Notes: a model not told the origin generated them from the sequence alone. 64,000 bases of DNA from Cellulomonas wangsupingiae (GCF_024508275.1 NZ_CP101989.1:558001-622000); one strand, 5' to 3'; positions 40,954-50,257 are shown, counted from the first letter of the stretch. A program made the numbers and translations.

Positions 40954-43680
40954 ATGTCTGCAGGTCGCAAGCTCGTCATCGTGGAGTCCCCCGCGAAGGC
41001 GCGCACGATCGCCGGGTACCTCGGCGAGGAGTTCGACGTGGAGGCGTCCGTGGGTCACATCCGTGACCTGCCGCAGCCCTCGGAGCTGCCGGCGGACATG
41101 AAGAAGGGCCCGTACGGCAAGTTCGCCGTCGACGTCGAGAACGGGTTCACGCCGTACTACGTCGTCGACGCCGACAAGAAGAAGAAGGTCGCCGAGCTCA
41201 AGAAGCTCCTCAAGGAGTCCGACGAGCTCTACCTCGCCACCGATGAGGACCGCGAGGGCGAGGCCATCGCGTGGCACCTGCTGGCCGAGCTCAAGCCGAA
41301 GATCCCCGTCAAGCGCATGGTGTTCCACGAGATCACGCGCGAGGCGATCACGCGGGCGCTGGAGAACACGCGCGAGCTCGACGAGCGGCTCGTCGACGCG
41401 CAGGAGACCCGGCGCATCCTCGACCGGCTGTACGGCTACGAGGTCAGCCCCGTGCTGTGGCGCAAGGTCCGCCAGGGCCTGTCCGCCGGGCGGGTGCAGT
41501 CCGTGGCGACGCGGCTCGTCGTGGAGCGCGAGCGCGAGCGCATGGCGTTCGTCGCGGCCGACTACTGGGACGTCACCGGGACGTTCGCCGTCGCGGACGA
41601 CGGCGAGCCGACGTTCTCCGCCCGCCTGACCGGGGTCGGCGGCGCGCGCGTCGCCTCGGGCCGGGACTTCGACGACCGCGGGACGCTGAAGACGCGCGAC
41701 ACCGTGGCCCTCGACGAGGCGCGCGCGTCGGCGCTCGTCGCCGGGCTCGAGGGTGCCGCCTTCACCGTGCAGTCGCTGGAGACCAAGCCGTACACGCGGC
41801 GTCCCGCCGCACCGTTCACGACGTCGACGCTGCAGCAGGAGGCGTCGCGCAAGCTGCGCATGAGCTCGCGCCAGGCCATGCGCACGGCGCAGTCGCTGTA
41901 CGAGAACGGCTACATCACCTACATGCGGACCGACTCGCCGACGCTGTCGACGCAGGCGATCGACGCCGCGCGCCGGCAGGTCGCCGAGCTGTACGGGTCG
42001 GAGTACGTGCCGGACAAGCCGCGCGTGTACGCGTCGAAGGCGAAGGGCGCGCAGGAGGCCCACGAGGCCATCCGCCCCGCGGGCGACCACTTCCGCACGC
42101 CCGCGCAGGTCGCGCGGCAGCTGTCCGGCGACCAGTTCAAGCTCTACGAGCTCATCTGGAAGCGCACCGTCGCCTCCCAGATGGCCGACGCGCGCGGCCA
42201 GACCGCGTCCGTGCGCCTGGCCGCGACCGCGACCCCGGCCGACGGCCCCGTGGAGACCGTGTTCTCCGCCTCGGGCACCGTCATCACGTTCCGCGGCTTC
42301 CTCGCGGCGTACGAGGAGGGCCGCGACCGCGGCCGGTACGACGAGGCCGAGGGTGCGTCGTCGGGCGCGTCCGACGACGCGCGGCTGCCGCAGATGGCCC
42401 AGGGCGACCCGCTGACGGCGTCCGACCTGACGGCCGACGGCCACCGCACGTCCCCGCCGCCGCGCTTCACCGAGGCGTCGCTCGTCAAGGCGCTCGAGGA
42501 GCGCGGCATCGGCCGCCCCTCGACGTACGCGGCGACGATCGGCGTCATCCAGGACCGCGGGTACGTCACGAACCGCGGGCAGGCGCTCGTGCCGACGTGG
42601 CTCGCGTTCGCCGTGACGCGGCTGCTCGAGGAGAACTTCGACCGGCTCGTCGACTACAACTTCACGGCCGGCATGGAGGAGAGCCTCGACGCCATCGCCG
42701 CAGGTCAGAAGGGCCGCGTCGACTGGCTCACCGAGTTCTACTTCGGTGACCGGTCCGACTCGCTGGAGACCGGCGGCCTGCGCGGGCTCGTCGACAACCT
42801 CGGCGAGATCGACGCGCGCGAGGTCAACTCGATCGACATCGGCGACGGCATCACGCTGCGCGTCGGGAGGTACGGGCCGTACCTCGAGGCGCCCGGCGAC
42901 GGGCCGGACGCCGACCCGCGCCGCGCCTCCGTGCCGGACGACCTGGCGCCCGACGAGCTCACCGTGGCCAAGGCCCGCGAGCTCCTCGAGACCATGCCCG
43001 ACGGCGACAAGGTGCTCGGCACGGACCCGGAGTCCGGGCACCAGATCGTCGCGCGCAACGGCCGGTACGGGCCCTACGTCACCGAGGTGCTGCCGGAGCC
43101 CGAGCTGGACCCGGGCCTGTCCGCCGCCGCGCGCAAGAAGGCGCTGGCCGCGGCGCCGAAGCCGCGCACGGGGTCGCTGTTCTCCTCGATGTCGCTGGCC
43201 ACCGTGACCCTCGACGACGCGCTGCGCCTCCTGTCGCTGCCGCGCGTCGTGGGCGTCGACCCGGAGTCGGGCGCGGAGATCACCGCGCAGAACGGTCGCT
43301 ACGGGCCGTACCTGAAGAAGGGCACGGACTCGCGGACGCTGGCGTCGGAGGAGCAGCTCTTCGACATCACCCTCGACGAGGCGCTCGCGATCTACGCGCA
43401 GCCCAAGCGGGGGCGCGGGCAGACGGCGACCCCGCCGCTGCGCGAGCTGGGCACCGACCCGACGAGCGGCAAGCCGATCGTCGTCAAGGACGGCCGGTTC
43501 GGCGCGTACGTCACCGACGGCGAGACCAACCGGACCCTGCCGCGCGACGTCACCCCGGAGTCGATCACCCCCGAGCAGGCCGTGGAGCTGCTGGCGGAGA
43601 AGCGTGCCGCCGGTCCGGCCAAGAAGCGCACGACGACCCGCAAGGCGCCGGCACGGAAGAAGTCCGCCGCCAAGGGCTGA
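40954..43680 (+). CDS. topA: DNA topoisomerase I (type IA)
   Basis: It relaxes negative supercoils. The Toprim domain opens MSAGRKLVIVESPAKARTIA and has the acidic triad in ATDEDREGEAIAWH. The active-site Tyr is in GYITYMRTDSPTLS. EASLVKALEERGIGRPSTYA is the later family motif. In place of zinc ribbons the C-terminus has actinobacterial repeats built on GRYGPY (about residues 630, 700, 785 and, as GRFGAY, 850), then a lysine-rich tail (KKRTTTRKAPARKKSAAKG) that likely helps processivity. ATG 40954 gives 908 aa; the upstream start at 40891 adds non-conserved residues. Confidence 0.97.
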   Translation: MSAGRKLVIVESPAKARTIAGYLGEEFDVEASVGHIRDLPQPSELPADMKKGPYGKFAVDVENGFTPYYVVDADKKKKVAELKKLLKESDELYLATDEDREGEAIAWHLLAELKPKIPVKRMVFHEITREAITRALENTRELDERLVDAQETRRILDRLYGYEVSPVLWRKVRQGLSAGRVQSVATRLVVERERERMAFVAADYWDVTGTFAVADDGEPTFSARLTGVGGARVASGRDFDDRGTLKTRDTVALDEARASALVAGLEGAAFTVQSLETKPYTRRPAAPFTTSTLQQEASRKLRMSSRQAMRTAQSLYENGYITYMRTDSPTLSTQAIDAARRQVAELYGSEYVPDKPRVYASKAKGAQEAHEAIRPAGDHFRTPAQVARQLSGDQFKLYELIWKRTVASQMADARGQTASVRLAATATPADGPVETVFSASGTVITFRGFLAAYEEGRDRGRYDEAEGASSGASDDARLPQMAQGDPLTASDLTADGHRTSPPPRFTEASLVKALEERGIGRPSTYAATIGVIQDRGYVTNRGQALVPTWLAFAVTRLLEENFDRLVDYNFTAGMEESLDAIAAGQKGRVDWLTEFYFGDRSDSLETGGLRGLVDNLGEIDAREVNSIDIGDGITLRVGRYGPYLEAPGDGPDADPRRASVPDDLAPDELTVAKARELLETMPDGDKVLGTDPESGHQIVARNGRYGPYVTEVLPEPELDPGLSAAARKKALAAAPKPRTGSLFSSMSLATVTLDDALRLLSLPRVVGVDPESGAEITAQNGRYGPYLKKGTDSRTLASEEQLFDITLDEALAIYAQPKRGRGQTATPPLRELGTDPTSGKPIVVKDGRFGAYVTDGETNRTLPRDVTPESITPEQAVELLAEKRAAGPAKKRTTTRKAPARKKSAAKG

Positions 43681-43828
43681 CCGTCCGGCCGGGTGCCGGG
43701 GGTGCCCGGGTGCCCTGCGACGGCTCGCCCGGTGAGCGACGGGCCGGCTCGGTCGCTGACGGCTCCGCCCAGCTCGCGGCGCCTCGCCCCGGCGTCCGGG
43801 TCCCGTGCCGACCCGTCCCACTCACCGG

Positions 43829-43910
43829 GACACCCCCGCCGCGAGACCGGCCGTAGATCGCTCAACGGGGGTCGTGAGCGATCTGCGCCCGGTCTCGCGG
43901 CGGGGGCGTC
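43829..43910. repeat. Palindromic element copy 1
   Basis: Arms 43831-43864 and 43875-43908 pair over 34 bp with three mismatches around a 10-nt loop. Each arm contains GCGAGACCGG followed by a variant of CCGTAGATCGCTCA. It is the main content of the 370-bp gap between topA and the DUF559-like gene; the remainder (43681-43828) is GC-rich with no clear feature. Confidence 0.88.
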
Positions 43911-44050
43911 TCGTGGGGTGGGACGTCGGGGGCGTCCGTCCGGGACGTCGGTGGGGGCGTCGGGCCGACCACAGGGCGGTCGGTGACGCCGTCGTCCACA
44001 GGGCGGGCCAGGGTCGCCGCCGGCGGACGCGCCGCGTGGTCGGGTGGGGC

Positions 44051-45067
44051 GTGCGACCGACCGCCCCGCTCCCGGACCACCTGCTCCGCACGGCCCAGGT
44101 GCAGGACGGGCTGCTCGACTCCGGGCAGTGCGACGCGGCCGGTGTGGGGTCCGCGCGGCGGGCGGCGCTGCGACGCGCCGGGATGCTGCTGCCGGTCGTC
44201 CGCGGTGTGCACGACGCCGCACCCGCGCTCGCGGTGGCGGCCGGCGGCGGCCCCGAGGTGTGGGCCGGCGTCCACCCGGCCGATCACGCGCGGCGGCGGG
44301 CGGCGTGGCTCGCGGTGCTCGCGCTGGACCGCACGCGCGCCGTCGCCGTGGGTGCGTGCGCCCTCGCGCTGCTCGGGGTGCAGGGCCTGCCCGCTCGCAT
44401 CCGCCCGGAGGCGGCGCTGCCCGACGGCACGCACCGGGCCCCCGGCGGCGACGTCCGGGTCCGGTGCCTGGACGTGGGCCTGGACCTCGGCGCGGTGCAG
44501 CAGGTCGGCGCCCTGCACGTCGCCGGGCCGGTCGACGCGCTGGCCCAGGCCGTGTGCGAGCTGGACCGGGAGCACGCGGTCGCGGTGCTCGACTCCGCCG
44601 TGCAGCGGCGGCTGCTGGCGCCCGAGCAGCTCGACGACGTGCGGCGCCGCGCGCACGGCCGGCGCGGCAGCCGTCGTGCGGCCGGGTGGTGGGACCTCGT
44701 CGACGGGCGTGCGCAGTCCCCGCTCGAGACGCGCGCGCGGCTGCAGTGCCGCGACGCGGGCGTCGCGCCGCACGACCTGCAGGTCCCCGTGCGCGACGGG
44801 CGGGGCCGGGTCGTGGCGCTGGGCGACCTGGGCTGGCGACTCGAGGACGGTCGTCTGCTGGTGGTCGAGATCGACGGGGCCGGTCCGCACACCACGCCGG
44901 AGGCGGTGTTCCGTGACCGGCAGCGGCAGAACGCGGTCGTCGCGACCGGCACGCTGCTGCTGCGCTTCACGGCGGCCGACGTCCGCGCGGGACGGGTCGC
45001 CGCGACCGTCGCCCGCTACGTGCCGCGGTCCACGATGCGGGACCCGCCGCCCGCGAGACCGGGCTGA
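44051..45067 (+). CDS. DUF559-like endonuclease-fold protein with AbiEi-type N-terminal region
   Basis: The 338-residue protein has an N-terminal winged-helix-like part (DHLLRTAQVQDGLLDSGQCD, then RRAALRRAGMLLPVVRGVH) like AbiEi antitoxins, and a C-terminal Vsr-like nuclease fold: SPLETRARLQCRDAG, a central VALGDLGWRLEDGRLLVVEIDG with an ExD motif, and RDRQRQNAVVATGTLLLRF. The Asp in LGDLGW stands where many relatives have VDLAW. Such genes are abundant, often multicopy, in actinomycetes; function is unproven. GTG 44051 was chosen over 44039. Its stop codon lies inside palindromic element copy 2. Confidence 0.82.
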   Translation: MRPTAPLPDHLLRTAQVQDGLLDSGQCDAAGVGSARRAALRRAGMLLPVVRGVHDAAPALAVAAGGGPEVWAGVHPADHARRRAAWLAVLALDRTRAVAVGACALALLGVQGLPARIRPEAALPDGTHRAPGGDVRVRCLDVGLDLGAVQQVGALHVAGPVDALAQAVCELDREHAVAVLDSAVQRRLLAPEQLDDVRRRAHGRRGSRRAAGWWDLVDGRAQSPLETRARLQCRDAGVAPHDLQVPVRDGRGRVVALGDLGWRLEDGRLLVVEIDGAGPHTTPEAVFRDRQRQNAVVATGTLLLRFTAADVRAGRVAATVARYVPRSTMRDPPPARPG

Positions 45068-45114
45068 GGTGGCTCATCGAGGTCCATGAGCGACGTACGG
45101 CCGGTCTCGCGGGG
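45049..45114. repeat. Palindromic element copy 2
   Basis: Arms 45049-45076 and 45087-45114 match at 22 of 28 pairs around a 10-nt loop. The right arm reads as the reverse complement of GCGAGACCGGCCGTACGTCG plus CTCA, clearly the same element as at 43829-43910. The last five codons and stop of the DUF559-like gene lie in the left arm. Confidence 0.85.
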
Positions 45115-45170
45115 CACGCGTCTCGGGTGTCGGACCCTCGCCGGGTGAGGGGGGCGTGCGGGGCCGGGGC

Positions 45171-45216
45171 CGCGTGGCTCCGGGCGTCCGCCGCCGACCG
45201 GGGGCGGAGCCACGCG
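45171..45216 (+). terminator. Hairpin downstream of the DUF559-like gene
   Basis: CGCGTGGCTCCG (45171-45182) pairs perfectly with 45205-45216 around a 22-nt loop, with further GGGGCC/GGCCCC complementarity outside. It is a likely terminator before the oxidoreductase promoter. Confidence 0.55.
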
Positions 45217-45291
45217 CGGACGAGGCTCGGCCCCGGTGCGGCGTGCAGGTACGGCCTGCCGGGTGCCGCCGGCGGGCGCTAGGTTGGCGCC

Positions 45292-46305
45292 ATGGCTCGC
45301 ACCGAGGACCCCCGCAGCGCCCCGCCGATCCGCTGGGGCATCATCGGCGCCGGCGGCATCGCCAGCCAGTTCGCGCACTCGGTGCGCGAGTTCACGCGTG
45401 CGCAGCTCGTCGCGGTCGGGTCCCGGCACCGGGACCGCGCGGAGCGGTTCGCCACGGCGCACGGCATCCCGACGACCCACGTGGGCTACCGCGACCTCGT
45501 CGAGGACCCGCAGGTCGACGCCGTGTACGTCGCGACCCCGCACTCGGAGCACCGGGACCACGCGCTCCTCGCGATCCGGGCGGGCAAGCACGTGCTGGTC
45601 GAGAAGGCGTTCACGCGCAACGTCGCGGAGGCGCAGGAGGTGTTCGACGCGGCGCGGGCCGCGGGCGTCTTCGTCATGGAGGCGATGTGGACCCGGTTCC
45701 TGCCGCACGTCGCCGCCCTGCACCAGGTCATCGACGCGGGCGAGATCGGTGACATCGTCAACATCCGCGCCGACCACGGCCAGTACTTCGCGTTCGACCC
45801 GGCGAGCCGCCTGTACGACCCGGCCCTCGCGGGCGGCGCGCTGCTGGACCTGGGCGTCTACCCGGTGGCGTGGGCGCACGACTTCCTCGGCGTGCCGACC
45901 GGTGTGCACGCGTACGGGCAGCTCACGAGCACGGGCGTCGACGGGCAGATCTCCACGGTGCTCGAGTACGGCCAGGGCACGCTCGCGACGCTGAGCACGA
46001 CGCTGTGGGCGAAGACACCGACGACCTCGTCGATCTCCGGCACGGAGGGGTACATCCGCGTCGCCGGGAACTTCTACGCGCCCACGTCGTTCCGCGTCGA
46101 GCGGCGCGACGGGCGCCGGTGGGTCTTCGAGCAGCCGGCGTCGCGCGGCCTGCAGTACGAGGCGGCCGAGGTCGCCCGTCGCGTGGCGGACGGTGACACC
46201 GAGAGCCCGCGCATGTCGTGGCAGGGGACGCTCGACGTCATGGCGACGATGGACGAGATCCGTCGGCAGGTCGGGGTCGCGTACCCGGGCGAGCCGACCG
46301 CCTGA
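45292..46305 (+). CDS. Gfo/Idh/MocA family oxidoreductase
   Basis: The NAD(P)-binding Rossmann motif is WGIIGAGGIASQFAHSV at about 15-31. The family EKP motif appears as VLVEKAFTRN near residue 101 and the catalytic region as LLDLGVYPVAWAHDFLG, where the usual His-containing triad is Tyr-based as in dihydrodiol-dehydrogenase-like members. The 337-residue length is typical. The sugar or cyclitol substrate is unknown. ATG 45292 lies 6 nt after TAGGTT, a leaderless pattern. Confidence 0.92.
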   Translation: MARTEDPRSAPPIRWGIIGAGGIASQFAHSVREFTRAQLVAVGSRHRDRAERFATAHGIPTTHVGYRDLVEDPQVDAVYVATPHSEHRDHALLAIRAGKHVLVEKAFTRNVAEAQEVFDAARAAGVFVMEAMWTRFLPHVAALHQVIDAGEIGDIVNIRADHGQYFAFDPASRLYDPALAGGALLDLGVYPVAWAHDFLGVPTGVHAYGQLTSTGVDGQISTVLEYGQGTLATLSTTLWAKTPTTSSISGTEGYIRVAGNFYAPTSFRVERRDGRRWVFEQPASRGLQYEAAEVARRVADGDTESPRMSWQGTLDVMATMDEIRRQVGVAYPGEPTA

Positions 46306-46356
46306 CGCCGGTCGGCGGTGCGCGGAGGTGTCGGCGGCTGCGGCTAGCCTGACGCC

Positions 46357-47016
46357 GTGAGCACCGACCCCGCCGTCCTCGTCGACGACGCACCCCCCGG
46401 GGTGTTCGTGTCCTTCGAGGGTGGCGACGGCGTCGGCAAGTCGACGCAGGTCGCGCTGCTCGGTCACCACCTGGCGACGCTCGGCCGCGAGGTCGTCGTG
46501 ACGCGGGAGCCCGGCGGCACGCCGCTGGGCCTCGAGCTGCGTCGCGCGGTCCTGCACGGCGAGCACCTGGACCCGCGCACGGAGGCGCTGCTGTACGCGG
46601 CGGACCGCGCGCACCACGTCGCGTCGCTCGTGCGTCCGGCGCTCGCCCGCGGCGCCGTCGTGCTGACCGACCGGTACCTGGACTCGTCCGTCGCCTACCA
46701 GGGGACGGGCCGCGGCCTGGGCGCCGACGAGGTCGAGCAGCTCTCGCTGTGGGCCGTGCAGGGCCTGCTGCCGCACGTCACGGTCCTGCTCGACCTCGAC
46801 CCGGCCGTGGGCCTCGCCCGCCTGACGGGCGACCCCGACCGGCTGGAGTCCGCCGGGGCGGAGTTCCACCGCCGCACGCGCGCCGCGTTCCTCGCACGGG
46901 CCGCCGCCGACCCCGACCGGTGGCTCGTGATCGACGCGGCGCAGCCGCCCGAGGACGTCGCGGCGCTCGTGCGGGAGCGGCTCGCGCCGCTGCTGGGTGC
47001 GGTGGGGGCGTCGTGA
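46357..47016 (+). CDS. tmk: Thymidylate kinase
   Basis: It phosphorylates dTMP to dTDP. The P-loop is FEGGDGVGKSTQVALL at about 20-35, then TREPGGTPLGLELR (the DR-E-G loop), TDRYLDSSVAYQG with the catalytic DRY, and LDLDPAVGLARL. Length 219 aa. GTG 46357 lies 6 nt after TAGCCT. The stop overlaps holB (GTGA), the conserved tmk-holB arrangement. Confidence 0.96.
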   Translation: MSTDPAVLVDDAPPGVFVSFEGGDGVGKSTQVALLGHHLATLGREVVVTREPGGTPLGLELRRAVLHGEHLDPRTEALLYAADRAHHVASLVRPALARGAVVLTDRYLDSSVAYQGTGRGLGADEVEQLSLWAVQGLLPHVTVLLDLDPAVGLARLTGDPDRLESAGAEFHRRTRAAFLARAAADPDRWLVIDAAQPPEDVAALVRERLAPLLGAVGAS

Positions 47017-48149
47017 GCGTCTGGGACGACCTGGTCGGCCAGGAGCCTGCCGTCGAGGTGCTGCGGCACGCCGTGGAGGACCCGTCGGCGATGACCCACG
47101 CCTGGCTCCTGACGGGACCGCCGGGCTCGGGCCGGTCCAACGCGGCGCGGGCCTTCGCGGCCGCGCTGCAGTGCGAGTCGCACGGGTGCGGCACGTGCCA
47201 CGCGTGCACCACCGTGCTGTCGGGTGCGCACCCCGACGTGACGCTGGTGGCGACCGAGGGTGTGTTCATCCGCGTCGACGCGACGCGGCCCCTGGTCGAG
47301 CTCGCGCAGCGCTCGCCGTCGCAGGGCCGCTGGCGCGTCATCGTCGTGGAGGACGCGGACCGGTTCAACGACCAGAGCGCGAACGTGCTGCTCAAGGCCG
47401 TCGAGGAGCCGCCGCCGCGCACGGTGTGGCTGCTGTGCGCACCCAGCCCGGAGGACGTGCTGGTGACGATCCGCTCCCGCAGCAGGTCCGTCGCGCTGCG
47501 GGTCCCGCCGGTCGACGCGGTCGTCGAGCTCCTGGTGCGCCGCGACGGCGCCGATCCCCACGTCGCGCAGGTCGCCGCGCGCGCCGCGCAGAGCCACATC
47601 GGCATCGCCCGGCGCCTCGCCCGCGACCCGCAGGCCCGGGCCGCGCGCGCCTCCGTGCTGTCGCTCGCGTCGCGCGTGCGGGGCGTCGGCGACGCGGTGC
47701 TCGCCGCGGGCGAGCTCGTCGAGACGGCGCAGGCCGACGCCAAGGCGGCCACCGAGGAGCGCGACGCGGCCGAGCGCAACGAGCTGCTGCGGGGGATGGG
47801 TGCCGAGGGCGCGAACACCCTGCCGCCGTCCCTGCGTGCCCAGGTGCGCCAGCTCGAGGAGGAGCAGAAGCGCCGGGCGACGCGCGCGCAGCGCGACGTG
47901 CTCGACCGCGCGATGGTCGACCTGCTCTCCCTGTACCGGGACGTCCTCGTGGTGCAGCTCGGCGCCGACGTCGACCTCGTGAACGTCGAGCAGGAGGGCG
48001 AGGTGCGTGCCCTCGCGGCGGGCAGCACCCCCGAGCAGACGCTGCGGCGCATGGACGCCGTCGGGCAGGCGCGCACGCGGCTGGCCGGCAACGTCGCGCC
48101 GCTCCTGGCGGTCGAGGCGATGGCGATCGCGCTGCGTCCGCAGGGCTGA
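47013..48149 (+). CDS. holB: DNA polymerase III subunit delta prime
   Basis: This clamp-loader subunit begins SVWDDLVGQEPAVEVLRHAV. The P-loop is GPPGSGRSNAARAFA, with Arg in place of the Lys found in true ATPases, as expected because delta prime hydrolyses no ATP. A zinc site is formed by the cysteines in LQCESHGCGTCHACTTV. EEPPPRTVWLLCAPSPEDVL is the typical sensor region. The C-terminal half is helical with a Glu/Arg-rich stretch. Length 378 aa; coupled to tmk. Confidence 0.95.
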   Translation: MSVWDDLVGQEPAVEVLRHAVEDPSAMTHAWLLTGPPGSGRSNAARAFAAALQCESHGCGTCHACTTVLSGAHPDVTLVATEGVFIRVDATRPLVELAQRSPSQGRWRVIVVEDADRFNDQSANVLLKAVEEPPPRTVWLLCAPSPEDVLVTIRSRSRSVALRVPPVDAVVELLVRRDGADPHVAQVAARAAQSHIGIARRLARDPQARAARASVLSLASRVRGVGDAVLAAGELVETAQADAKAATEERDAAERNELLRGMGAEGANTLPPSLRAQVRQLEEEQKRRATRAQRDVLDRAMVDLLSLYRDVLVVQLGADVDLVNVEQEGEVRALAAGSTPEQTLRRMDAVGQARTRLAGNVAPLLAVEAMAIALRPQG

Positions 48150-48179
48150 GCACCGGGCGCGGGCGACTACCGTAGACGC

Positions 48180-49703
48180 ATGCCGACGCGTCCTGCCCTG
48201 CGCCGGTGCGCCCTCGTCGCCCTCGTCGCCCTCGGTCTGACCGGATGCGTCGCGCCGAAGCACCAGGCCTCGTCCCCGACCCCGGGAGTCTCCGCGTCCG
48301 CGACCGGTGACCCCGCGCTGTCCCGCTACTACGACCAGGTCCTGGAGTGGACCACGTGCGGCGACGAGCAGTGCGCCGACGCGACCGTGCCGCTCGACTG
48401 GTCCGAGCCCGGCGGCGAGACGATCACGATCGCGCTGCGCCGCGTGCCGGCGTCGGGCGGCTCACCCGTGGGGTCGCTGCTGGTGAACCCCGGTGGTCCC
48501 GGGCGGTCCGCGGTCGACACCGTCGGGTTCTTCCGGCAGGTCGTCTCGCGCGACGTGCTGGCGGTGTACGACATGGTCGCGTTCGACCCGCGCGGTGTGC
48601 AGCACTCGACGCCGATCACGTGCGTCGACCCCCCGGAGCTCGACGCCCTCACCGCGTGGGTGCCGGACTGGTCGACGGACGAGGGCATCGCCGAGGCCGT
48701 CGCCCGCAACGGCGAGCTGGGCCAGGCATGCCTCGAGCGCACGGGCCCGCTGCTGGGGCACGTCGACACGGCCAGCGCGGCGCGCGACATGGACGTGCTG
48801 CGGGCCGTCCTCGGCGACGAGGCGCTGACGTTCCTCGGCTTCTCCTACGGCACCGACCTGGGTGCGACGTACGCGGCGCTGTTCCCCGAGCGCGTCGGCC
48901 GCCTCGTCCTCGACGGGGCGCTCGACCCGACGCTCGACTCGGGCGAGGTCGCCGCCGGGCAGGCGGCCGGCTTCGAGAGCGCGCTGCGTGCGTACGTCAC
49001 GGACTGCCAGGCGGGTCCGCAGTGCCCGCTGGACGGTGACGCGGACAAGGGCCTCGCGCAGATCGGGCAGATGTTCGACCGGATCCGGGCCAACCCGCTG
49101 CCGACGGGCACGGACCGCGAGCTGACGGTGTCGCTGGCGTTCAGCGGCGTGGCCGCGCCCCTGTACACGCAGTCGAGCTGGCCCCTGCTGACGCAGGCGC
49201 TGACCGGTGCGATCGACAAGGGTGACGGCTCGGTGCTGCTGCAGCTCGCCGACAGCTACTACGGGCGCCAGCCGGACGGCACGTACTCGTCGAACCAGAA
49301 CGAGGCGTTCTCCTCGATCATGTGCCTCGACGACCGGCCCTCCGCGGACCCGGCGGACATGCGCGCGGACGCGGCCGAGGTGCAGGCCGTGGCCCCGACG
49401 GTCGGGGAGTTCTTCTCCTACGGCGGCGCGGGCTGCGCGGCGTGGCCCGTCCCCGCGGTCGGCGCGCTCGAGTCCTACGAGGCGCAGGGCGCGGCGCCCA
49501 TCGTGGTCATCGGCACGACGAACGACCCCGCGACGCCGTACGCCTGGGCGCAGTCGCTGTCCGAGCTGCTGTCGTCCGCGGTGCTGCTCACCTACGAGGG
49601 GGAGGGGCACACGGCGTACGGCCGGTCGAACCAGTGCGTGAAGAGCGCCGTGGACACGTACCTGCTCACCGGCGAGGCCCCGGCCGACGGGACGACCTGC
49701 TGA
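48180..49703 (+). CDS. Secreted lipoprotein, TAP-like alpha/beta hydrolase (tripeptidyl aminopeptidase type)
   Basis: A signal peptide ends in a lipobox (VALGLTGC, Cys at about 23), so the protein is lipid-anchored outside the membrane. It has the S33/TAP layout: LLVNPGGPG oxyanion strand, FDPRGVQHSTPI, nucleophile LGFSYGTDLG with Ser near 223, Asp in IGTTNDPATPY and His in YEGEGHTAYGRS. The terminal TAP-like domain has conserved cysteines. It probably trims N-terminal peptides from secreted substrates. ATG 48180 has TACCGT 6 nt upstream. Length 507 aa. Confidence 0.93.
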   Translation: MPTRPALRRCALVALVALGLTGCVAPKHQASSPTPGVSASATGDPALSRYYDQVLEWTTCGDEQCADATVPLDWSEPGGETITIALRRVPASGGSPVGSLLVNPGGPGRSAVDTVGFFRQVVSRDVLAVYDMVAFDPRGVQHSTPITCVDPPELDALTAWVPDWSTDEGIAEAVARNGELGQACLERTGPLLGHVDTASAARDMDVLRAVLGDEALTFLGFSYGTDLGATYAALFPERVGRLVLDGALDPTLDSGEVAAGQAAGFESALRAYVTDCQAGPQCPLDGDADKGLAQIGQMFDRIRANPLPTGTDRELTVSLAFSGVAAPLYTQSSWPLLTQALTGAIDKGDGSVLLQLADSYYGRQPDGTYSSNQNEAFSSIMCLDDRPSADPADMRADAAEVQAVAPTVGEFFSYGGAGCAAWPVPAVGALESYEAQGAAPIVVIGTTNDPATPYAWAQSLSELLSSAVLLTYEGEGHTAYGRSNQCVKSAVDTYLLTGEAPADGTTC

Positions 49704-49705
49704 CT

Positions 49706-49734
49706 TTGGAGTCGGGGCGCCCGCCGGGTACAGT
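49706..49734 (+). promoter_or_regulatory. tRNA-Thr promoter
   Basis: TTGGAG (49706-49711), 17 bp, TACAGT (49729-49734): a textbook housekeeping promoter starting 2 nt after the preceding stop codon and about 47 nt before the mature tRNA. Confidence 0.75.
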
Positions 49735-49781
49735 GGGCGCGCTCGCCGAACGGCCGCGCTCCTGCGTGTCCGCCCGACGAC

Positions 49782-49854
49782 GCCGCCTTAGCTCAGTCGG
49801 CAGAGCGTCTCACTCGTAATGAGAAGGTCAAGGGTTCGATTCCCTTAGGCGGCT
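49782..49854 (+). tRNA. tRNA-Thr, anticodon CGT
   Basis: The cloverleaf folds completely: acceptor GCCGCCT/AGGCGGC, D stem GCTC/GAGC, anticodon stem TCTCA/TGAGA with loop CTCGTAA (anticodon CGT, codon ACG), T stem AAGGG/CCCTT with loop TTCGATT, discriminator T. It is 73 nt long. The 3' CCA is not encoded (TCCGG follows), so it must be added post-transcriptionally. Confidence 0.97.
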
Positions 49855-49861
49855 CCGGTCG

Positions 49862-49902
49862 GAAGGCCCCACCAGCAGCGTGAACGCTGCGGTGGGGCCT
49901 TC
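49862..49902 (+). terminator. Terminator after tRNA-Thr
   Basis: The GAAGGCCCCACC stem with AGCAGCGT (49862-49881) pairs with 49884-49902 over 19 bp with a single bulged A and a 2-nt loop. It begins 8 nt after the tRNA. Confidence 0.85.
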
Positions 49903-50008
49903 GTCGTCCCGACCACGGACCGAGGTCCCTGGTCCCGATCGGTCGGTTCTCCTAGCCTGCGAGAACGGCCCCCACGACGGGGCATGGCGTCTCGGCAAGG
50001 AGGCCGAC

Positions 50009-50206
50009 ATGCGTGTTCGTCCCTACCACTCCGCCCGCAGCACGGCGGCGCACATCTTCCACGAGGACGACGACTGCCCGGTCGGGCGGAACCTCGCCTG
50101 GTTCGACAAGATCGAGGGCCGCGAGGACTGCGAGCCCTGCCCGCAGTGCGTGCGGACCGCCGCCACGCGCGCGGACCACCCGGTCGACGCCCTCCCGGTC
50201 TCCTGA
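50009..50206 (+). CDS. Small cysteine-containing protein
   Basis: The 65-residue product (MRVRPYHSARSTAAHIFHED at its start) contains DCPVGRNLAWFDKI and the cysteine group DCEPCPQC, a likely zinc-ribbon or metal site. Similar tiny proteins with a H...C-x-G-x-N and C-x-x-C pattern occur next to tRNA genes in other actinomycetes, as far as I recall. AAGGAGG precedes ATG 50009 well, and TAGCCT (49952-49957) is a probable -10 with a leader. Function unknown. Confidence 0.8.
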   Translation: MRVRPYHSARSTAAHIFHEDDDCPVGRNLAWFDKIEGREDCEPCPQCVRTAATRADHPVDALPVS

Positions 50207-50257
50207 CCTGGCACTGCGTCCCTCGCCCCGGTGCCGGGTGCCACTAGGTTGACGGTC

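Noticed and set aside
49782..49902. tRNA-Thr as an integration site
   Set aside because: No integrase, no repeat of the tRNA 3' end nearby, and a normal terminator follows directly.
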